A DNA stretch of 64,000 bases from Chlorella sorokiniana (GCA_025917655.1 CP084616.1:868001-932000), one strand, 5' to 3'; positions 49,501-64,000 are shown, counted from the first letter of the stretch. Notes: a model not told the origin generated them from the letters alone. Made by a program: numbers and translations.

Positions 49501-52500
49501 GCTGCCACTGGGGCCACTGGCGTCAGCAGCTTGGCCGCCTGCACAGCGTGCTCCAGGCAAGAGGTGAGCCCATGCCCTGACAAACCTGGACAGCTCGAAA
49601 CCTCTGCTCGGTGCATAGTGTAGAGTCAGCTGCAATGTGCGCACCTGCAAGTCCATGAAGGTTTGCACTGAAAGAGCCGCACTCAGGGCGCACTGCCCTT
49701 TGAAGAGGTGCGCAAGCCAGCCCGAAGGAGCAGTATCCCCAAGCAGCGGCACTGCAGTCAGGTGATGCAGGGTGCGCCGCGCCTCTGCCGCCAGCTGCGC
49801 CACGGCGCCGCCGCCGCCGTCTGTGCCGTAGCAGTGATGCCAGAAGGCGAGCAGGCGGGCGCCCATGCCGCGCAGCACGCTGCCGTCGGCGTCGTACTGG
49901 CAGGGCGGGTTGGCCACGGGGCGGTACGGCTCCACAGCGTATACGCTGTCACGGTCTGCAGCCGCAGCGGGCGCATGCCCTTTACTGGCAGTGGCGGCAG
50001 CACGCCTGCCGCACCGCTTGAGCTGTCGATGCAGCCCGCAGACCCTGCGCACACACCCACTCACACTTGTCGGAATAGACGTCGGGCATGTCGTCCGCGC
50101 ACCACACAGGCCCCAGTCGCATGTTGAAGTCGGCGGCGAGGACGTCCCGCAGGCCGGTGCCGATGCAGGGGCTCTTGTGCGGCACCCAGGACACGCCGTC
50201 GGGCGCGCGCTGTTCACCTGCCACAGGGCAGGAGGGGCAGGGCATGTCAGGGCAAGCTGAGCAGCTTGTGGAAGCGCAAATGGTGCGCACTGGCACTGCA
50301 CACCTTGCGGCCATACTCGTGCGCAGGGATGATTTGTCCAGCCGGGTCCAGTATTTTCCATGCTGTCTGCAGCGGGAAGCACACAGTCAGCTGCAGACCA
50401 GGAATGCACCGTATGCCGTACAACCCATGCCAAAAGGAAGCTGCTGACCGACCTGGATGTACAGTGGCCTGCCCAACGACAGCACGCACACAGAAAGCTT
50501 GCCACCCGGGCGCTCTCCTGCGCGTGATGCGGCATCTCTGGTCAGCACGAGACTCCAAGGAGGTTGGCCTCCTGGCAGGAGCGCGTCGTGCCCCCTTTGG
50601 AGTGCACACGATTGCAGCTCACCCGGGCAAGCATGTCTCGCAGGTGCGGCCAGCCCAGGCGCTGCCGCACGCGGTAGTTGTGGGCCGCACCCTTCCAGGT
50701 CCAGGTGGCGGCGTGCACCTGCTCCGCGTGGTGCGGCTCGTCCGGCAGCCGGCAGAACCGCCCCGTGACAGGGAGGCCGCAGGGCTGCTGCTTCAGCTGC
50801 ACTGTCTCCCATGGCAGGCTCTGCCTGCGCAACCAGAACAAGCACGAGACATAAAGCAGGGTGCAGACCCCAAAAGGTCGGGCCCCCACTGCCCTCCCGC
50901 TCACCAGTCGTGCGGCGCCAGCGGCAGGTGCTCCGACTCCAGCAGCGTGCTGTCGAGGTCAAGCACCACCGCCACGCGCCTGTCGGCGATGGTGCGCGAG
51001 ATGAAGGCCACACCCTCCACCTGCACAGGTGCTGGACAGGACAGGCCAGGAGAGGTCAGTTGCATGCACAACACATCCACCGCAGTGCGTCGAGGCAGAG
51101 CGAAAGCGGGAGCTGACCTTGGTGGCAAATGCGACAAATGCGCAGCCGTCCTGGGTGCACGCCTCGCGAGGCACCAGAACAAGATCGGATCCTGCCTGCA
51201 ATGTCAACACTAGAAGGGTACCGCGCTTCTGGCAGTCGCGGGAAAGCTGCATCAGGGCGGTGCCGTCGTCCGTCGCGCAGCTGGCTGCAGTCAGCCAGGC
51301 TACTGGGCCACGCTTGTTTAGCAGCTCGCTGAGCACTACATCTTCAGCGCGGATATCCTCTCTGCACACAAACGGCAACGCTGGCCAGTGAGCACTGACA
51401 GTAGATGGGGGGCACTGGGTGGCCTGGTGGAACGCTGCTGCCTGAGGTGGGGGGCTGACTGCACCTTGGAGTCAATATCAGCTTGGGCCAATGCCCGGCC
51501 AAATGAGCCTTGATTGCGCTCAGAGACTCCAGAGCGGAACAGTGCAGGCGCGCCGGAACGTCGATGGCGGCCAGGTCGGTGATGCTAAGCACAACCTCAT
51601 CGGTTGCCGTGCCTCCTGCCGGAAGGCTGACTTCCATCCAGGCTGGGCCCATTCCAGGGCCGAGACAGGAATCGCGAAGCTGGCCCACCGAATAGTCAAG
51701 CGCCACTCGGAGCAAACTGCACTAGGATCCCTTACACCGTGCACACATCGCCAAAGCCCAATGCAGCGCTGAAGCAATACTTGGCAGCTGGCCTGCAGCA
51801 GTCTTTATCAGCAGTCAGCGTGCCCAGCGCACCGGCACCGCATTACCTCACTCCCATGCATTCTCCGACTGCTTACATTGTGACAATCGTATCTGCCTAA
51901 ATAGTCAAGGAACAGGGTAAGCATTGGGCATTGAATGCGTCAGGAAAACTGTTGAGCATGACAAGATGGGCGTGTTACGGCTAGAGCTGGAACTTGCGCC
52001 TACTGGTGTCCTGCTCGCCGGGCTTGTGCACCCATTCAAACTCGCCGCCCTTGCTATCAAACGTGCCCTTCTGCAAGCTCTGCAGCTTCAGCGTAAACCG
52101 AGGTCCAATTTCCTGCGAGGAAAGGCAGCACCCAGTAGCTTCAGACAACAAGAGGGTGCACCAAGGCCAGCACCCACGTGCCGAAAGGCCCAAGCCCAGT
52201 GGGAAAGCCCTGCTGCGCACTGCCTACGCTGCAGCAGCGGCCCCTGGGCCAGTGGAGACAGGAAAAGAAGCTTGGGATGCAGGCGCTTAGCACAGCACCT
52301 GCCAGCTCGCCCCCTTTGTGTTCCTGCCTCCCAGACTCACCTGCAGCCGCGCCTTGACATAGTTGACCTTCTCCTTCTTGCCCTTCTCCTTCTTCTGCCG
52401 CTCCTCAAAGATGTAGCGGTGGTGGCGGAAGAAGATGAAGTCGCGCTGGTTGTGGAAGGTGACCACACGACGCCCACGGAAGGTGGGGTCTTGGTGGAAC

Positions 52501-55500
52501 AAGCTGGCAAACATGCGGCCCACGCGGTGCCCCAGCCGCGTGTCAAAGTTGTTGAGCACCAGCTCAGGGCGGTGGCTGGTGGCGCGAGCGTGGTTCTGCG
52601 GGACAATCGGGGTGCGGCAGGGCAGGCATGCATAGGCATGCTGCGGCTGCAACCCAAACCATAGCCCCTCCCTCATGGCGGCCGGTTGGTGCCCACCTAT
52701 TGCACCCATTGTGCATCTCCTGCCACTGCTGTTGCGACGCTGCCACAACAGATGCCATCACTGCAAAGACTGACCCGCATCCCGCCCGGTAACGCACCCG
52801 TCTTGCTCTCCCGGCCCCCGGGGCACCCACCTTGATGTCGGTAGACAGCACCAGGTTGCTCAGCCGGAACTGCGCGGTGGGGCCGTCAGGGAGGTGCACC
52901 AGTAGCAAGCCGTTGATCTGCTTGCGGTCCTCGTTGAACACCTGCTTGGGATTGCATCGGCGCCAGGCAGCCAGAGAGCTATGAGCGGTTGGCAAGGCGA
53001 AGGCCCCTGCTTCTGTGGACCAGCCGCCCCCAAAATCTTTGGCACCCCGGGCAGCCTGCCCGCAGCCGCTCTACAGCCCCCGCACCCACAAGGCAGGCGC
53101 CCCACGCGGGCAAAGCCAGCCCCCTCCACCCACCATGAGGTCCGTAAAGTCTCTGTTGCTGGCGTACTCCACAATCTTCTTTAAAGGATACCCCTGCCGC
53201 TTGTAGTACGTGGCGCACGGCAGCACCTGCGCGTGGGAGGTGAGGGCGACCCGGGAGGCAGGCGACTGCCATGCTCAACGCTCGGCAGTGCCGCACCAGG
53301 ACCGCATGATGAACAGCTGGGGCGCGGCTGGCTCCTGCCTGATGCCTGGCGGCCGCAGCAGGTGCGCCGACTGCGCCGTCGCCGGCTGGCACCTGCAGCA
53401 GCAAGACAGCCCCGTACCTCCAGCAGCTCCGAGATGAAGCGGTACATGACGCCGGTGACCTTGTAGCTGGTGGTGATGAGCACGTTGGGCGGCCGCACGC
53501 GCTTGAAGTGCTCAGCAAACTCATCCTGCTCCTCGTCTGCACGGGGTTGCAGCGGGAGTTGAAGTGGAGGCACACGAGCTGACCGGCATGTGAGTGGGGC
53601 TAAACAACACCGTCAACTGTGACCGGCAGCAGCGCTGGGACATGGTGCAGTTCCCGGTTTGATTGCCAAGAGTACGAGGGGCTGCATACCTGCCACCACC
53701 TCCGCATCGTCAGGCTGCACAGTCGTCTCATCCTTCTCCCGTGTGTTTTCTATTGTCTGCAGCAGGCGGGCCGGCGCAACCAAGGCGCTGATTCACGAGC
53801 AAGGGGCTGGATGCGTGCTGCTAGTGCTGCCAGGCGGCAGCCGCCGCCAGCGCCCGGCCCCCTTCCCAGCAGCATGCATGGCACATGGCGCCGATCCCGT
53901 CCCGCTCAAACGGCATGTGCAGGCGTACCTTCGGCACCGGCTTGGGTGGTGGCTCTATTCCAAGCTCCTCCGCCCGCTCGATTTCCTTTTTCCGCTGGGC
54001 CCGCGCCTTCTTCTTTGCTTTGTTCTTCTCGTGCTTCAGCTTGGCATATTTGGTGCCTCTGACTATCTTATTGGCGATGTGGCTCGTTTGCTGGCCGATG
54101 GTGAGGGGCTGCCCGCTGGTGCTGGGCCCTTCCTCGTCATTGTCGCGATCCTTACGCTTGACCATTTCGGTCGATATGCATGCAGGGGCGGACAGCGTCC
54201 TCACAAGCAGCGCCCGCGCCTGTCGTACAAGGCGGGACGCAAATCTTACCGGCCCCCAACAATGCCAGAGCTGCTAGTGAATGGCATGGATGCACCACAC
54301 AAGTCCCTGCGTTGTATAATCCGCAGGGTGCATCTGTACCGACGCACCGCCGAAACTCTTGCCTTCCTAGGGGTGCCGTCAGTGCGTATTGCCGGCTTGT
54401 GAGGCTTCCGACAGGTACAACGCTGGTGTAGGTATAATTCGACATGCAACCTTGCTTGATAAAGCCCTTGGCGCGCTTGGGGCACTTGGGTTGACGTCAC
54501 TTCCTGTTCCGTGCAGGGAGCCCACCTGCGTGAACGGATCCCTGATCGAACCACTTCATCCTGGGCATGCAAGCGACGCTGCAGCAGACGGCGGCGCAGA
54601 CGGCGGCACCCGCCGGCCGAGCCTTGCCCCGCCCCCGAACAGCACAGCTAGCCAGGCAGCAGGCAGCGCAATCCCGCCCCAGGGCCCCACAGCAGCTTCC
54701 ACGAATCGTGCTCGCCTCCGCTGCGGCGGGCGCCGCAGCGCCGCCTCGCCCCTCGCCCAGCGCCGCCGACGGCGGGCACACCGCGCTGCTGCACAGCCTG
54801 GGCGATGTGGGCGACGTGGCGGCGGTGCACATGCCCTGGCTGCTGCGCTTGGCCCACATCAGGTCGCGCATCACCGGCGGCGACTCCGCGGCGGCGCTGC
54901 AGGAGAGCTCGCGCGGCCTGCTGCTGTGGAAGGCGGCGCTGGAGCGGGGGCTGGTGCTCGACGACCTGACCATCCAGCAGCTGGTAGAGGAGAAGGATTC
55001 GAGGGTGGCGGGGCAGTCAGGTGGGCCGCAACTGCCAGCGCGGCCAGGCGACCAACTGCATGGCGCCTGCTGCGGAACGAACGGCGTTCCCTGGCCGGCC
55101 CAGCTGCATGTCCCCCTGGCATGCCAGAGGTTGTGCAGCTGCTTTGCTCTGGGTGCGTGTGTGCACAGGCGCTCCCACGGATGGGCTCTTGGAACTATGG
55201 ACGGCCAGCGCAGGCCGCTTCAACCCCATGCCAGCGCGTCACCACCGCCTGCCCCCACCGCCTCCCGCGTGCAGTGGAGACGCTGCGCTGGCCGGAGGAG
55301 CCGCTGCGGGCTGTCCTCGTCCGCGGCCTCTCCACCCTGGGTGGGCGCCTGCGCTAGCGCTTGCGCATGCCCCACCGCTGCCCGCCTTCGGTTGCATGGG
55401 GGCGGGTCAGCCAAGCGCGCTGCCCTGCTGCTGGACACACAGAGATGCGTTGCCCTCCCCGTGCCGCCGCCCGCCCCTCACTTGCACGCGCAGGCGTGGC

Positions 55501-58500
55501 GCGTTTCGCCCAGCGCTACCCCGCCTTGCTGGACGCCTTGCTGCGCAGCGTGCTGGAGCTTGTGTGCAAGTACCACAAAACGGGTGGGTTCTGGTGACAG
55601 CTTGCGGGGCGCTGGAACAAAATTTTGGCAGCTGCTGGCAGCTCGGCTTGCCTGGCTGTCACCTGGGCCGCTGCACGGGTGTATGGATGGTCTCCCTCCT
55701 TCGTCTGAACGTGCGCCGCCGTGCACCCGCACGCGACCACGACCAACAACACCATCACCGCCACATGCACACGCGCAACACAACATCCCGCGGGCTGTCC
55801 CACAGTGATCGGTGAGGTGGAGGTGGATGAGCGGGAGCGGGACGCGTCGGGCCAGGTGTACATGACGGCGGCTGAGCTGATGGCGGAGGAAGTGCGGCGC
55901 CGGGGAGGTGAGGGGCCTGCGTGGCTGGCGCATGCCTCGCCCAGCCTCCTCCTGTGCCTCCCATGCAGCTGGAGCAAAGACCCTGTCGTATGCTTGCTTG
56001 TGGGTGCGTAACTCTACCGAGTGGGGTCAACCTTGGCTTGCACTGCAGAGCTCGCCCGCAGCGCCAACAAGCCGATGGCGGCGCAGCAGGCGGCGGCTGC
56101 TGCCGTTTCGCCACAGCAGGCGGCCGAGGAGGAGGAGGAGGAGGAGGCGGAGGAGCGCGAGGGGTGGAGCTTTGAGCGGCAGACCGCTGAGGCGCTGGTT
56201 GCGGCTGTGGTGGCGCAGTGGCGCAGGCCCATCGACACACTGGGCAAGGCGGGGCGCGCCTTGACGTGAGCCTCCCGTCCCACCTGCTGCGCCCTGCTGC
56301 TCTGCTGCTGCGAGGGTTCGCCAGCATGCGTTTATTGCCTGCATGAGTCAGGCTGAGCAGCAGGCCGACTGCCCGCCAGCAGGACTGCCTGCCTGTGCTC
56401 CTGCTGCACCAGCGGCTGTCCGAGCCGCACCTGCTCTCGCTCGTGTGCAGGGCCTGGAGGCGCTGCTGGGCGGCGGCCGCGGCGGCGCCTTTGAACTGGG
56501 CGGCGGCATCTGGGACCGCAAGGTGCGGTGCTGCTGTCCCGGCAGCATCCCCTTTCAATGGGGCTGCGGCTGTGGTAGCCGCCCTCCCACACAACCAGCA
56601 CCTCGCTGGACGACCGCGTGTGGGCCCCCCCACACACACAATCAGGATGCAGATTGTTGGGCAGCCTGGCCGGGTTGCCCGGCCAGCCGTCACCCAGGGC
56701 CGCCTGTGCTCGCTCCTCCTTGCCCCTCTGCAGGGCTGGGCCGAGATGGACAGCATGCGTGAGCGGCTGGAGGACCTCAAGGAGCTGCGGGACCTCGTGC
56801 GCTCGCTGGGAAGGTGGGTGGGAGCAAAGCGAGTGTGGGTAGGACGGGGTGGTGTGTGGTGAAGGGGTCAGAGGCAGGGCTGTGTTCGTGTGTGGGGCGA
56901 AGGTTTCAGGGTGTGAAGGATGACACCCAGCTTTGCGGGGAGGTTCGAGTCCATGCTTTAGAAAGCCCAGCCCGCAGCCTGCGGTGTACGCAAAACACAG
57001 TCCAAACAAGACGCTGCTGCTGCGTCCCCCCCAATGTGGCAACCTGCGACCGCGCCCCCCGCTGCGCCGCGCTGCAGGGGTGGCGGCTGGGGACCTCTGC
57101 GCCGCGCGCCTGTGCAGCATCTGGACATGGCGGGGCGGCCAGGGCTGCTGCGCACCACGCTGGAGGCACAGGAGACGCGCGGGCTCACACGCTCAGACGA
57201 CATCTCCCGCCTGCTGCCCTCCGAGGTGCGTGGGGCACACCTCCATCGGAATTGTGGCCATGCATGGCCCTGATGCGGCACGCATGCCTGCAGCGCAGAG
57301 CGTCAGCGACACGCGAGGGGGCAGCAGCGCTGAGGGCCATGCATCGACGGCGCGGGCGCTCTGCATTGCTGCGAATGTCAGCGCGCAGCGGGCCTGCTCC
57401 TCCCAGCTGTTGTGAGCACCGCCTCGGCTGTCGCACCCCACCCCGCCGTCCTGCTCCAGGCCGCGCTGCTGGCCCGCGGCCGCGCCGTGCGCCAGGCCAA
57501 GCTGCTGTTCTACGCCAAGCTGGCGGAGAAGGGGCTGTCCACGTACGAGCGGGACGGGTGGGGCGAGTTCCCCACCCAGGTGCACCCCGAGCGGCGGGAG
57601 ATCCGGCCCACCGCCGACCGCGGCCCCATCCTGCTCTGTGTGGACACCTCAGGTGGGGGCCGGTGTGTGTGTGGGGGGGCAGGGGGCGGCAAAGGTTGGC
57701 GACCATTGCCTCTCACCAAACCAGAGGCTGGGAGGAGGTTGCCTTGGGCGGCGTGACAGGTTTTGGGGGTGGGGGTGGAGGGGCAGCAGCAGGCCCGGGT
57801 CGGAACGATTTGATGCCAACAGCGCGCAACCTGCCTGCATCACGGCCGCTCCTTGCTGTCAGCGCTGGAGATGCGTGCCCGCCCCTGCGCCCCTCCATCC
57901 TGTCCCGCCGTTCCGCGCAGGTTCCATGCGCGGGCCGCGAGAGGTGGTGGCCAAGGCGTTGGCCCTGGAGTGCATGCGCGCCGCAAAGGCCCAGGACCGC
58001 GCCTGCTACGTGTATGCGTTTGCGGGACCGCAGGAGGTGTGTGTGTGTGTTTGGGGAGGGGCGGGTGGGGGCTGCAAAGGCTGCTAGGGCATCCCCAGCG
58101 CTACGATGCGCCGACCGATGCCGCCGCTAGGAGCTGCGCGCTCTGTGGCCGCGCCAGGAACCTGCTGCAACCATAGCGAGTTGCAGCACTGCCCCTTCCT
58201 ACATCCCTGCCCTTTGCTTCCTACATCTCCCCTCTCAAGGGCTTCCAGCACGCGCATGCCTCCCAACCTCAACTCCCCTTCCCCCTTATCCCGGCCGCCC
58301 ACCCCTCCCATCCCCCTAACACACCACCCACCGCCCACCCTGTTCAGGTGCGAGAGCTGGAGCTGAACATGGACCTGCGGTCGGTGAACAACCTGCTGGA
58401 GTTCCTGGAGAAGGTGTTCAACGGCGGCTCGGGTGAGCAGCGGCTGGCGGTCGGGGCAGGCTCCCGATGCGCCGGCTACACAGGGCCGCCAGGCTGGCCG

Positions 58501-61500
58501 CGGCGCCGCTGCCTGCCTCTGCTTGAGGGGGCTCGCCGCGCGTGATTCCCTTTGCTGCGGCGCTGTCCCTGCGACGCTTGAGCCTGCGCTCACCCTTTCC
58601 ACTGCCTGCAGACTTCAACGCCCGGTGCAAAAGTGCTTGGACCGTCTGCATGATGCCAAATGGGCTAACAGCGACATCCTGCTGGTGAGGCGGTGTGGCT
58701 TCGGCGGCCCCCTGCACTCTGCGCAGGTTTCCTCCCTTCAGCGGCTTCCTCCTTTCAGCGGCTTCCTCTCGCAGCCTTGCCTCACCCAGCTGCGTTCTAG
58801 GCCGGTTGAAATCGGAGCAGGCCTGCAAGGCATGTGTCAGACCCCCCCGACTCCCCAGGTGTCTGACGGCGAGCTGCGCCAGCCGGGGCCTGAGATCATG
58901 CGCAAGCTGTCGGGAGCCAAGGACAAGCTGGGGTGAGAGGGGGAGTGCATGCAGCGCAGCGCCTCCTTACTGTTCCATCATCGTGCGGCCTCCGCCTCCC
59001 ATGTCCTGTTGCTGGATGGCCTGCCGCCGAGCCCAGCAGCCAGCACCGTGGCGTGGCCTTTTGTCAGCCTCGGTCTTGCTGACGACGGCTCACGCCTGCC
59101 CCCGCTGTGCAGCCTGCGCGTGCACGGCCTGATTGTGGGCAGCCCGGAAAAGAAGAGGGCGGACCCTGCCGTGCTGCGCGGCCTGTGCAGCCACACCCTG
59201 CCCAGCGGCAAGAACGAGGTGGGCGGCGCGGGCCAGGCGCGGCTCACCGTGGCGGCGTTCCACCTGCGCACGCCTCTGCGCGTGCAGGGCTTTCTGCTCC
59301 ATTGTCTTTGTTCATGTTCTGGCTGGCGCCCACTCGCCTGCATTGCAGCTCCTGGGCCCACTCGCGCACCCCCGTTTCCGGCCCCCCTCCCCCAGGTTTT
59401 GGTGCACGAGTTTGAGAGCTGGGCAGGGGTGCAGGCCGACCGCAGCATGCAGTTCGACTGGGACGACGCGCTGGGCAACTCAGCGCGCCGCGAGGCGGGT
59501 CTGCGTCTGGAGAAGCTCCGCCAGGCGAGGCCCCTCCGCCGCCCCATCCACCGCTGCTGTGCTGGGTGGGCGGGCGCATCGTGACGCCACTGCTGCAAAG
59601 CAGTGGTCTGGGTGAAGCCTGCTTACTGCGCCGCCGTGCCTGCCACTTTACGCCGCCTCCACTCTGGATGATGAGCGCAGGCGGAGATCAAGCGCCGGCG
59701 TGTGGAGCAGCGTGGCGAGAAGAAGGCCAACGTCAAGGCGCTGCGCATGCCGGGCAAGGACACGTCCGCCTTCGAGTGATGCCTGGAACACACTCGCAAA
59801 CACGAAACACTTGGTGAATGATGCACGCATGAGGATATTATATAGACAAACACCTTACGAATGCCAAGTTGCCCTAATGCCTGTCGGGCTGTATGCCCAG
59901 CATGCAGATGCTCCTGTGACGCCAGTTTTGGAAGCAGGCTTTTAGCGATCGTCCGTTTTGTTTTTTTGCTGTTTTTGCTGGGCATCTTCGTGTTCTTGTT
60001 CTTGTGCTTGTGCTCCCGCCACAAGTCTGCAGGCATTTTCAACTGTACTGTCTGCAACCTTCAGCTTGAAAATGATGGGTGACCACCAGTTCTGGCGCAC
60101 AGGAAGCGCCACTCGGCCTGACCCTGGTCTGGCAGCAGTGCAGCTGCATGTGCTGCTTGGGCATGCATGGCTGTCGTACTACGCGCGCCAAGCAACTGCC
60201 TGCCCGGCTGTAGCCTACCAATGCAACGCTTTTTGCACGAATGCCACTCTCATTGCAGTAGACAAATGCACGTCCCTCTACAATACATGAGGTTGAAAGC
60301 GACAACTACAACCGACCCTGAACCACCTCTGCTCTTAGCCCCTCAGTGCAGTATGGCCACCGGGCGGGAGCAGTGGCGCGCCACACGCGCCGCCACGCTG
60401 CCCAGCACCAGCTGCAGCAGGCCGCCATGCATGTGGCTGCCCAGCACCACCTGCATGCATAATGGAAGGAAGGATCCAGCAGCGGGCGCTGTGAGCTGGT
60501 CCGAGAGACGTGCCGTCGGCGCCAGCAGCACCCGGCTTTCCGCGGGTGCACGTGCCGCGGGAAGGCACGGCGGGGCCCTCACCGCCGCCGCCTCCAGCTC
60601 CTCCGCCTTTCGGCAAATGGCGTCGCCCACCCCCGCCACGCTCTCCTCCGTCTCCTCCACCACAATTTCCACGCTGTAGGGCACTCCCGCCTCCTGAACG
60701 GCCAGGCACAGCAAGGGGCAGGCAATGGGCCAGGGAGGGCGCCGGCCACAACCGCCTGCCGCACGCTGAGCGGGGATCGGTGCGGCGGCCAGCCGTCGCT
60801 GCGTGCACACCAACCTCGAGGCGCGGCTGGAAGCGGTGCTCCACGAGGACGCGGGCGGCGGATTGGAAGGACGCGGTGGGGGCGGGGAGTAGAGGAGCAG
60901 GCCGTCCACTGCGGGCCCGTTGTACGCGGCGCTGCAAGTGGAAAGAAAGGCATCCACAGGTCGTGACTGGACTCCCGTCAGCTGCATGCACGTGCGCAGA
61001 AGAGCCAGCAGGTCGGCTGCATCCTTCATCCATTCAATGAGAATGCCCAGCAGCAGCCGCCCGGCGGGCGGCCTCACAGGCACGGCAGCGAGGGGACGAC
61101 GCGCAGCAGGTGGAAGGTGTCGCCTGGGCGGTACAGGTGCTGCACCGCCCAAGCACACGCGCGCTCCGACTCCTCAGAGTCGTCCACGGGCAGCAAGATG
61201 CTGCGTCCCTGGCTGCCGCTGCCGCCGGCTGGGCTCGCCGCATGTCCCTCCAGGGCGGTTCCCTCCTCAGGCCTTGCGGCGGTGGCAGGCACTGCAGGGC
61301 CGTTGCGTGGCTCGCTGCTGCCGCCACTCGGCGTTGAGGCCAGCGTGCTGAGCGTGTGGCCATCGGGGTGCGGCGGCGCGTGCAGCACCAGCACGGGGCG
61401 CAGGCTGTGGGCGGTGCAGTGCGCCGCCACGCTGCCCAGGAGGAACTCAGACAGGCCGCTGCAGGCCAGGCGGGGAGGGACGGGCGAAAAGTGGCAAGCG

Positions 61501-64000
61501 CGCTCTGCGCTACAGTGCCCAGCAACGCTCGGCAAGCGCGCGGCAAAGGTGGCACTGCAATGCATGCGGGCAAGCTGTGCCAAAGCCAGACAGCCGGGCC
61601 GGACAGCTGGGCCCACCCGTGCGCCTGCCTGGCAACGACCAGCGCCGCCGCCTGCAGCTGCTCCGCCTTGCGGCACAGCGCCTGAGCAATGCGGCCCTTG
61701 TCCCCTGGGCCCAGCGGCTCCTCTCGCAGCACATCCACCACATAGGACACCTGGAGGAGGGGGTGCGTGGGGGAAGGGGGGATTGAGCATGCTCAGGTGC
61801 CCGTTGGTCTTGGGCACCTGCATCGTCACCTAGTGTTCCAGCACAGTTTCCAAGGCTGCTTGTGCGCCCGCATCGGGGATTTTGGCAGTGGGCACGCCGC
61901 GTGCGACCGCCTTCAGGCTGCACCTGCTTTGGTGCAAAGCAGCGCTCGCCCACCTCCCGACCCTCAACGGCGGAGGAGCACCAGTGCTGCAGCTCTTGGG
62001 CAGCCGCCGTCAGAAAGCCCTCCTCGCCGCGCGCCAGCAGCCCGTCGACGTCGCTCACCAGCGCCAGCCGCGCATCTGTGCAGGACCAGGCAAGCGGGGT
62101 GTGTGGGTGGAGGCCGGCACGCCGGCTGGAGCAGGAGCGGCAAGTCAGCCGAGGAGCCCAGGCGTGTGGCAGGGCCTTTGAGGATGAATCCACCGCTGGG
62201 CCGCATCCTCGGCCTGCCTGGGGCTGCTGTCAGCCCTGCCGCCAGTGGCAGGTAGGCGATGCAGTGCGCCACGCGGAGCACGTCGCCTGGAGAAGGACAG
62301 CGACAAAAGTCGGAGCCAATTCGAGGCGGGAGCGCCGCCGTCGGCCCGACCGCCCGCAGCACTGGTGCTGCAGCACCATCTGCAGCCCTGCTTGCCTGGC
62401 CTGTACAGCTCCCGCACGGTCCAATGGAGGGCATACTTCGAATCCTGCAGCACAGGCGCAGGCATGCATCCCTGCTCCATAACACCGAATGCATCAGCTG
62501 GGTCAAACCCTCAGCCTCCACCACACCGCTCGCACCTCAGAGCCGTCCACCGCTACCAGGATGTTCCTCCCGCTCGGCAGCGGTGCATGCAAGGCAGCAT
62601 CCTGGGCTTGATGGTGGCGATTCTTGGGCTGCGCAACAGCGTAAATGCGAAATGCCAGGGGTGCCCGGCTTCGTCTTGCAGGGCATCCTGCAGGCGGGCC
62701 TGCTGGCACCGCCACTGGTTGCCGAGAACCGGGCCAGCCCGCGCGCGTAGAGGGCAGCGACGCTGCGTGCAGCTGGCATATTCGTCGCTCTAGACGCTTG
62801 TCAGCTGTAGGGTGCCTCAATTCAGCCATCAGCGCGTTGAGCGACCAAACCCACTTTCGGGAGGCCTAACCACTGTCTACAAACACATATATCACTGCAA
62901 GTATGGCATTCAGCTAAAAATCAAACGGGTTGATGCTAAATAAATACAGTGCAGGGAAGGGCGGGGTGCCTGCTGCGACGTGCTGAGGGTCCACACCCCT
63001 CCTCCAGCCTTAGTGCGTGTTTCTATTACTCAGGCATCCGTGGCAAATTTGTGAGATTTCGACCGGGCTGCATAGCTCCTGCAGGTGCCGCGAGTGTGTC
63101 GGGTCCCTTCAGCAGCGCTTGCAGTCGGTATTGAATCTGCCAGCCAACTATCACTGTGTGGAAACACTGTGTGTCCATTGTGCACGTCCTGCTTGTAGCT
63201 CTCTCGCTCGATCTTGGCACCGTGTTGCCTCTTTGCTCGTGAGTCGCGCTGTTCAGGCCGCTTTGGGTTGTGCAAAAAGTTCTAAAGTGATCGTTGAACA
63301 GAGCCGCGCTTCCCGGGCCGTCTTGGCTGCGACGACCGCCAACAGCGGTGCCCAGTTAGCAGCGCAGGGCAGCAAATGCCCATGCGTGATCCTGGGTTGA
63401 GCCTGGTCCTTTCTCCCTCCTCTGCAGGGCTGGAAATCCAGGCAATGAGTGCTGACCAAGCAGCTGCGAGCAGCGGCCAGCCGGGCGGGGTCCCTGCCGC
63501 TGGCGTGAATCCTCCGCCGCCGCCGCCCGTTGACCTGGACGCCAAGTGGCCTGTGGAGAGCCTGATGGGCGCGGTGGACGCCATAAAGGAGCACCGCAAG
63601 AAGCAGGAGGAGGAGCATAAGATGCAGAAGGATCAGGCGGCGGCGGCGCAGGCAGGACAGGAGGGCGGTGGCGCTGGAGCGGGACAGGGCAGCCAGGCCG
63701 CCGACGGCCGGCCGGCCGGCTACCCCGGCACCTTCTTCCTGGAGAAGCCGCTGACGCCGGAGGAGGCGCAGACCATCCCCCGCATGTGGCCCCCACCCCC
63801 AGGCGCGCCCGGCTACCCGCCAGCTCCCTACGGCGCTCCATACGGCGCGCCAGGCTACCCGCCCGCCGGGCGCAAGCTATGCTGCCCCCAGCGCCCCTCC
63901 ATACCAGCCTGCCGGCGCCCCAGGCTACCCGCCCGCCACCGCCAGCAGCGGCGGCTACCCCCTGCCAGCGCTGGCAGCGGCGGCTACCCGCCCGTGCATC

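Overview
The window is nuclear DNA of a GC-rich green alga, most likely a trebouxiophyte of the Chlorella/Micractinium type. The evidence is very high GC, genes split into many short exons by short GT-AG (occasionally GC-AG) introns, TGTAA motifs just downstream of several stop codons as in chlorophyte 3' ends, a nuclear plastocyanin gene with a bipartite thylakoid-lumen presequence, a plastid-targeted phosphoglycolate phosphatase and a SAC1/SLT-type sulfate transporter. Genes are dense, on both strands, mostly in divergent and convergent pairs with gaps of a few hundred bases.

Layout, left to right: UBP26/USP48-type ubiquitin protease (-, runs off the left edge); cyanase (+); R3H-SUZ RNA-binding protein (-); TTC1-type TPR protein (+); plastocyanin (-); V-ATPase subunit d (-); four-TM Cys-rich orphan with tetraspanin-like layout (+); carotenoid cleavage dioxygenase (+); acyl-protein thioesterase (+); small conserved probable plastid protein (-); phosphoglycolate phosphatase (-); LSm3 (+); MTA/SAH nucleosidase (-); FCP1-domain HAD phosphatase copy A (-); SLC13 sulfate transporter with RCK_C/TrkA_C domains (+); FCP1-domain phosphatase copy B (-); Brix-domain RPF1 (-); ViaA-like vWA protein with a probable plastid presequence (+); two-domain universal stress protein (-); and the start of a Gly/Tyr/Pro-rich protein (+, runs off the right edge).

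There is no operon, phage, CRISPR array or obvious transposon. The genes are housekeeping or metabolic with no single pathway. Plastocyanin and phosphoglycolate phosphatase serve photosynthesis and photorespiration; the transporter and the nucleosidase touch sulfur metabolism; cyanase handles cyanate. The most local structure is the pair of diverged FCP1-like phosphatase copies on either side of the transporter, with blocks that are still nearly identical.

A caution for any reader: at least 21 times a well conserved reading frame changes phase by one base inside a run of 3-5 G or C. This hits most of the large conserved genes, so it looks like base-count error in the sequence rather than 21 broken genes. 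Gene spans below are therefore locus spans, from start codon to the stop of the conserved frame, not uninterrupted frames. Exon limits were read by eye from splice signals plus conserved protein motifs.
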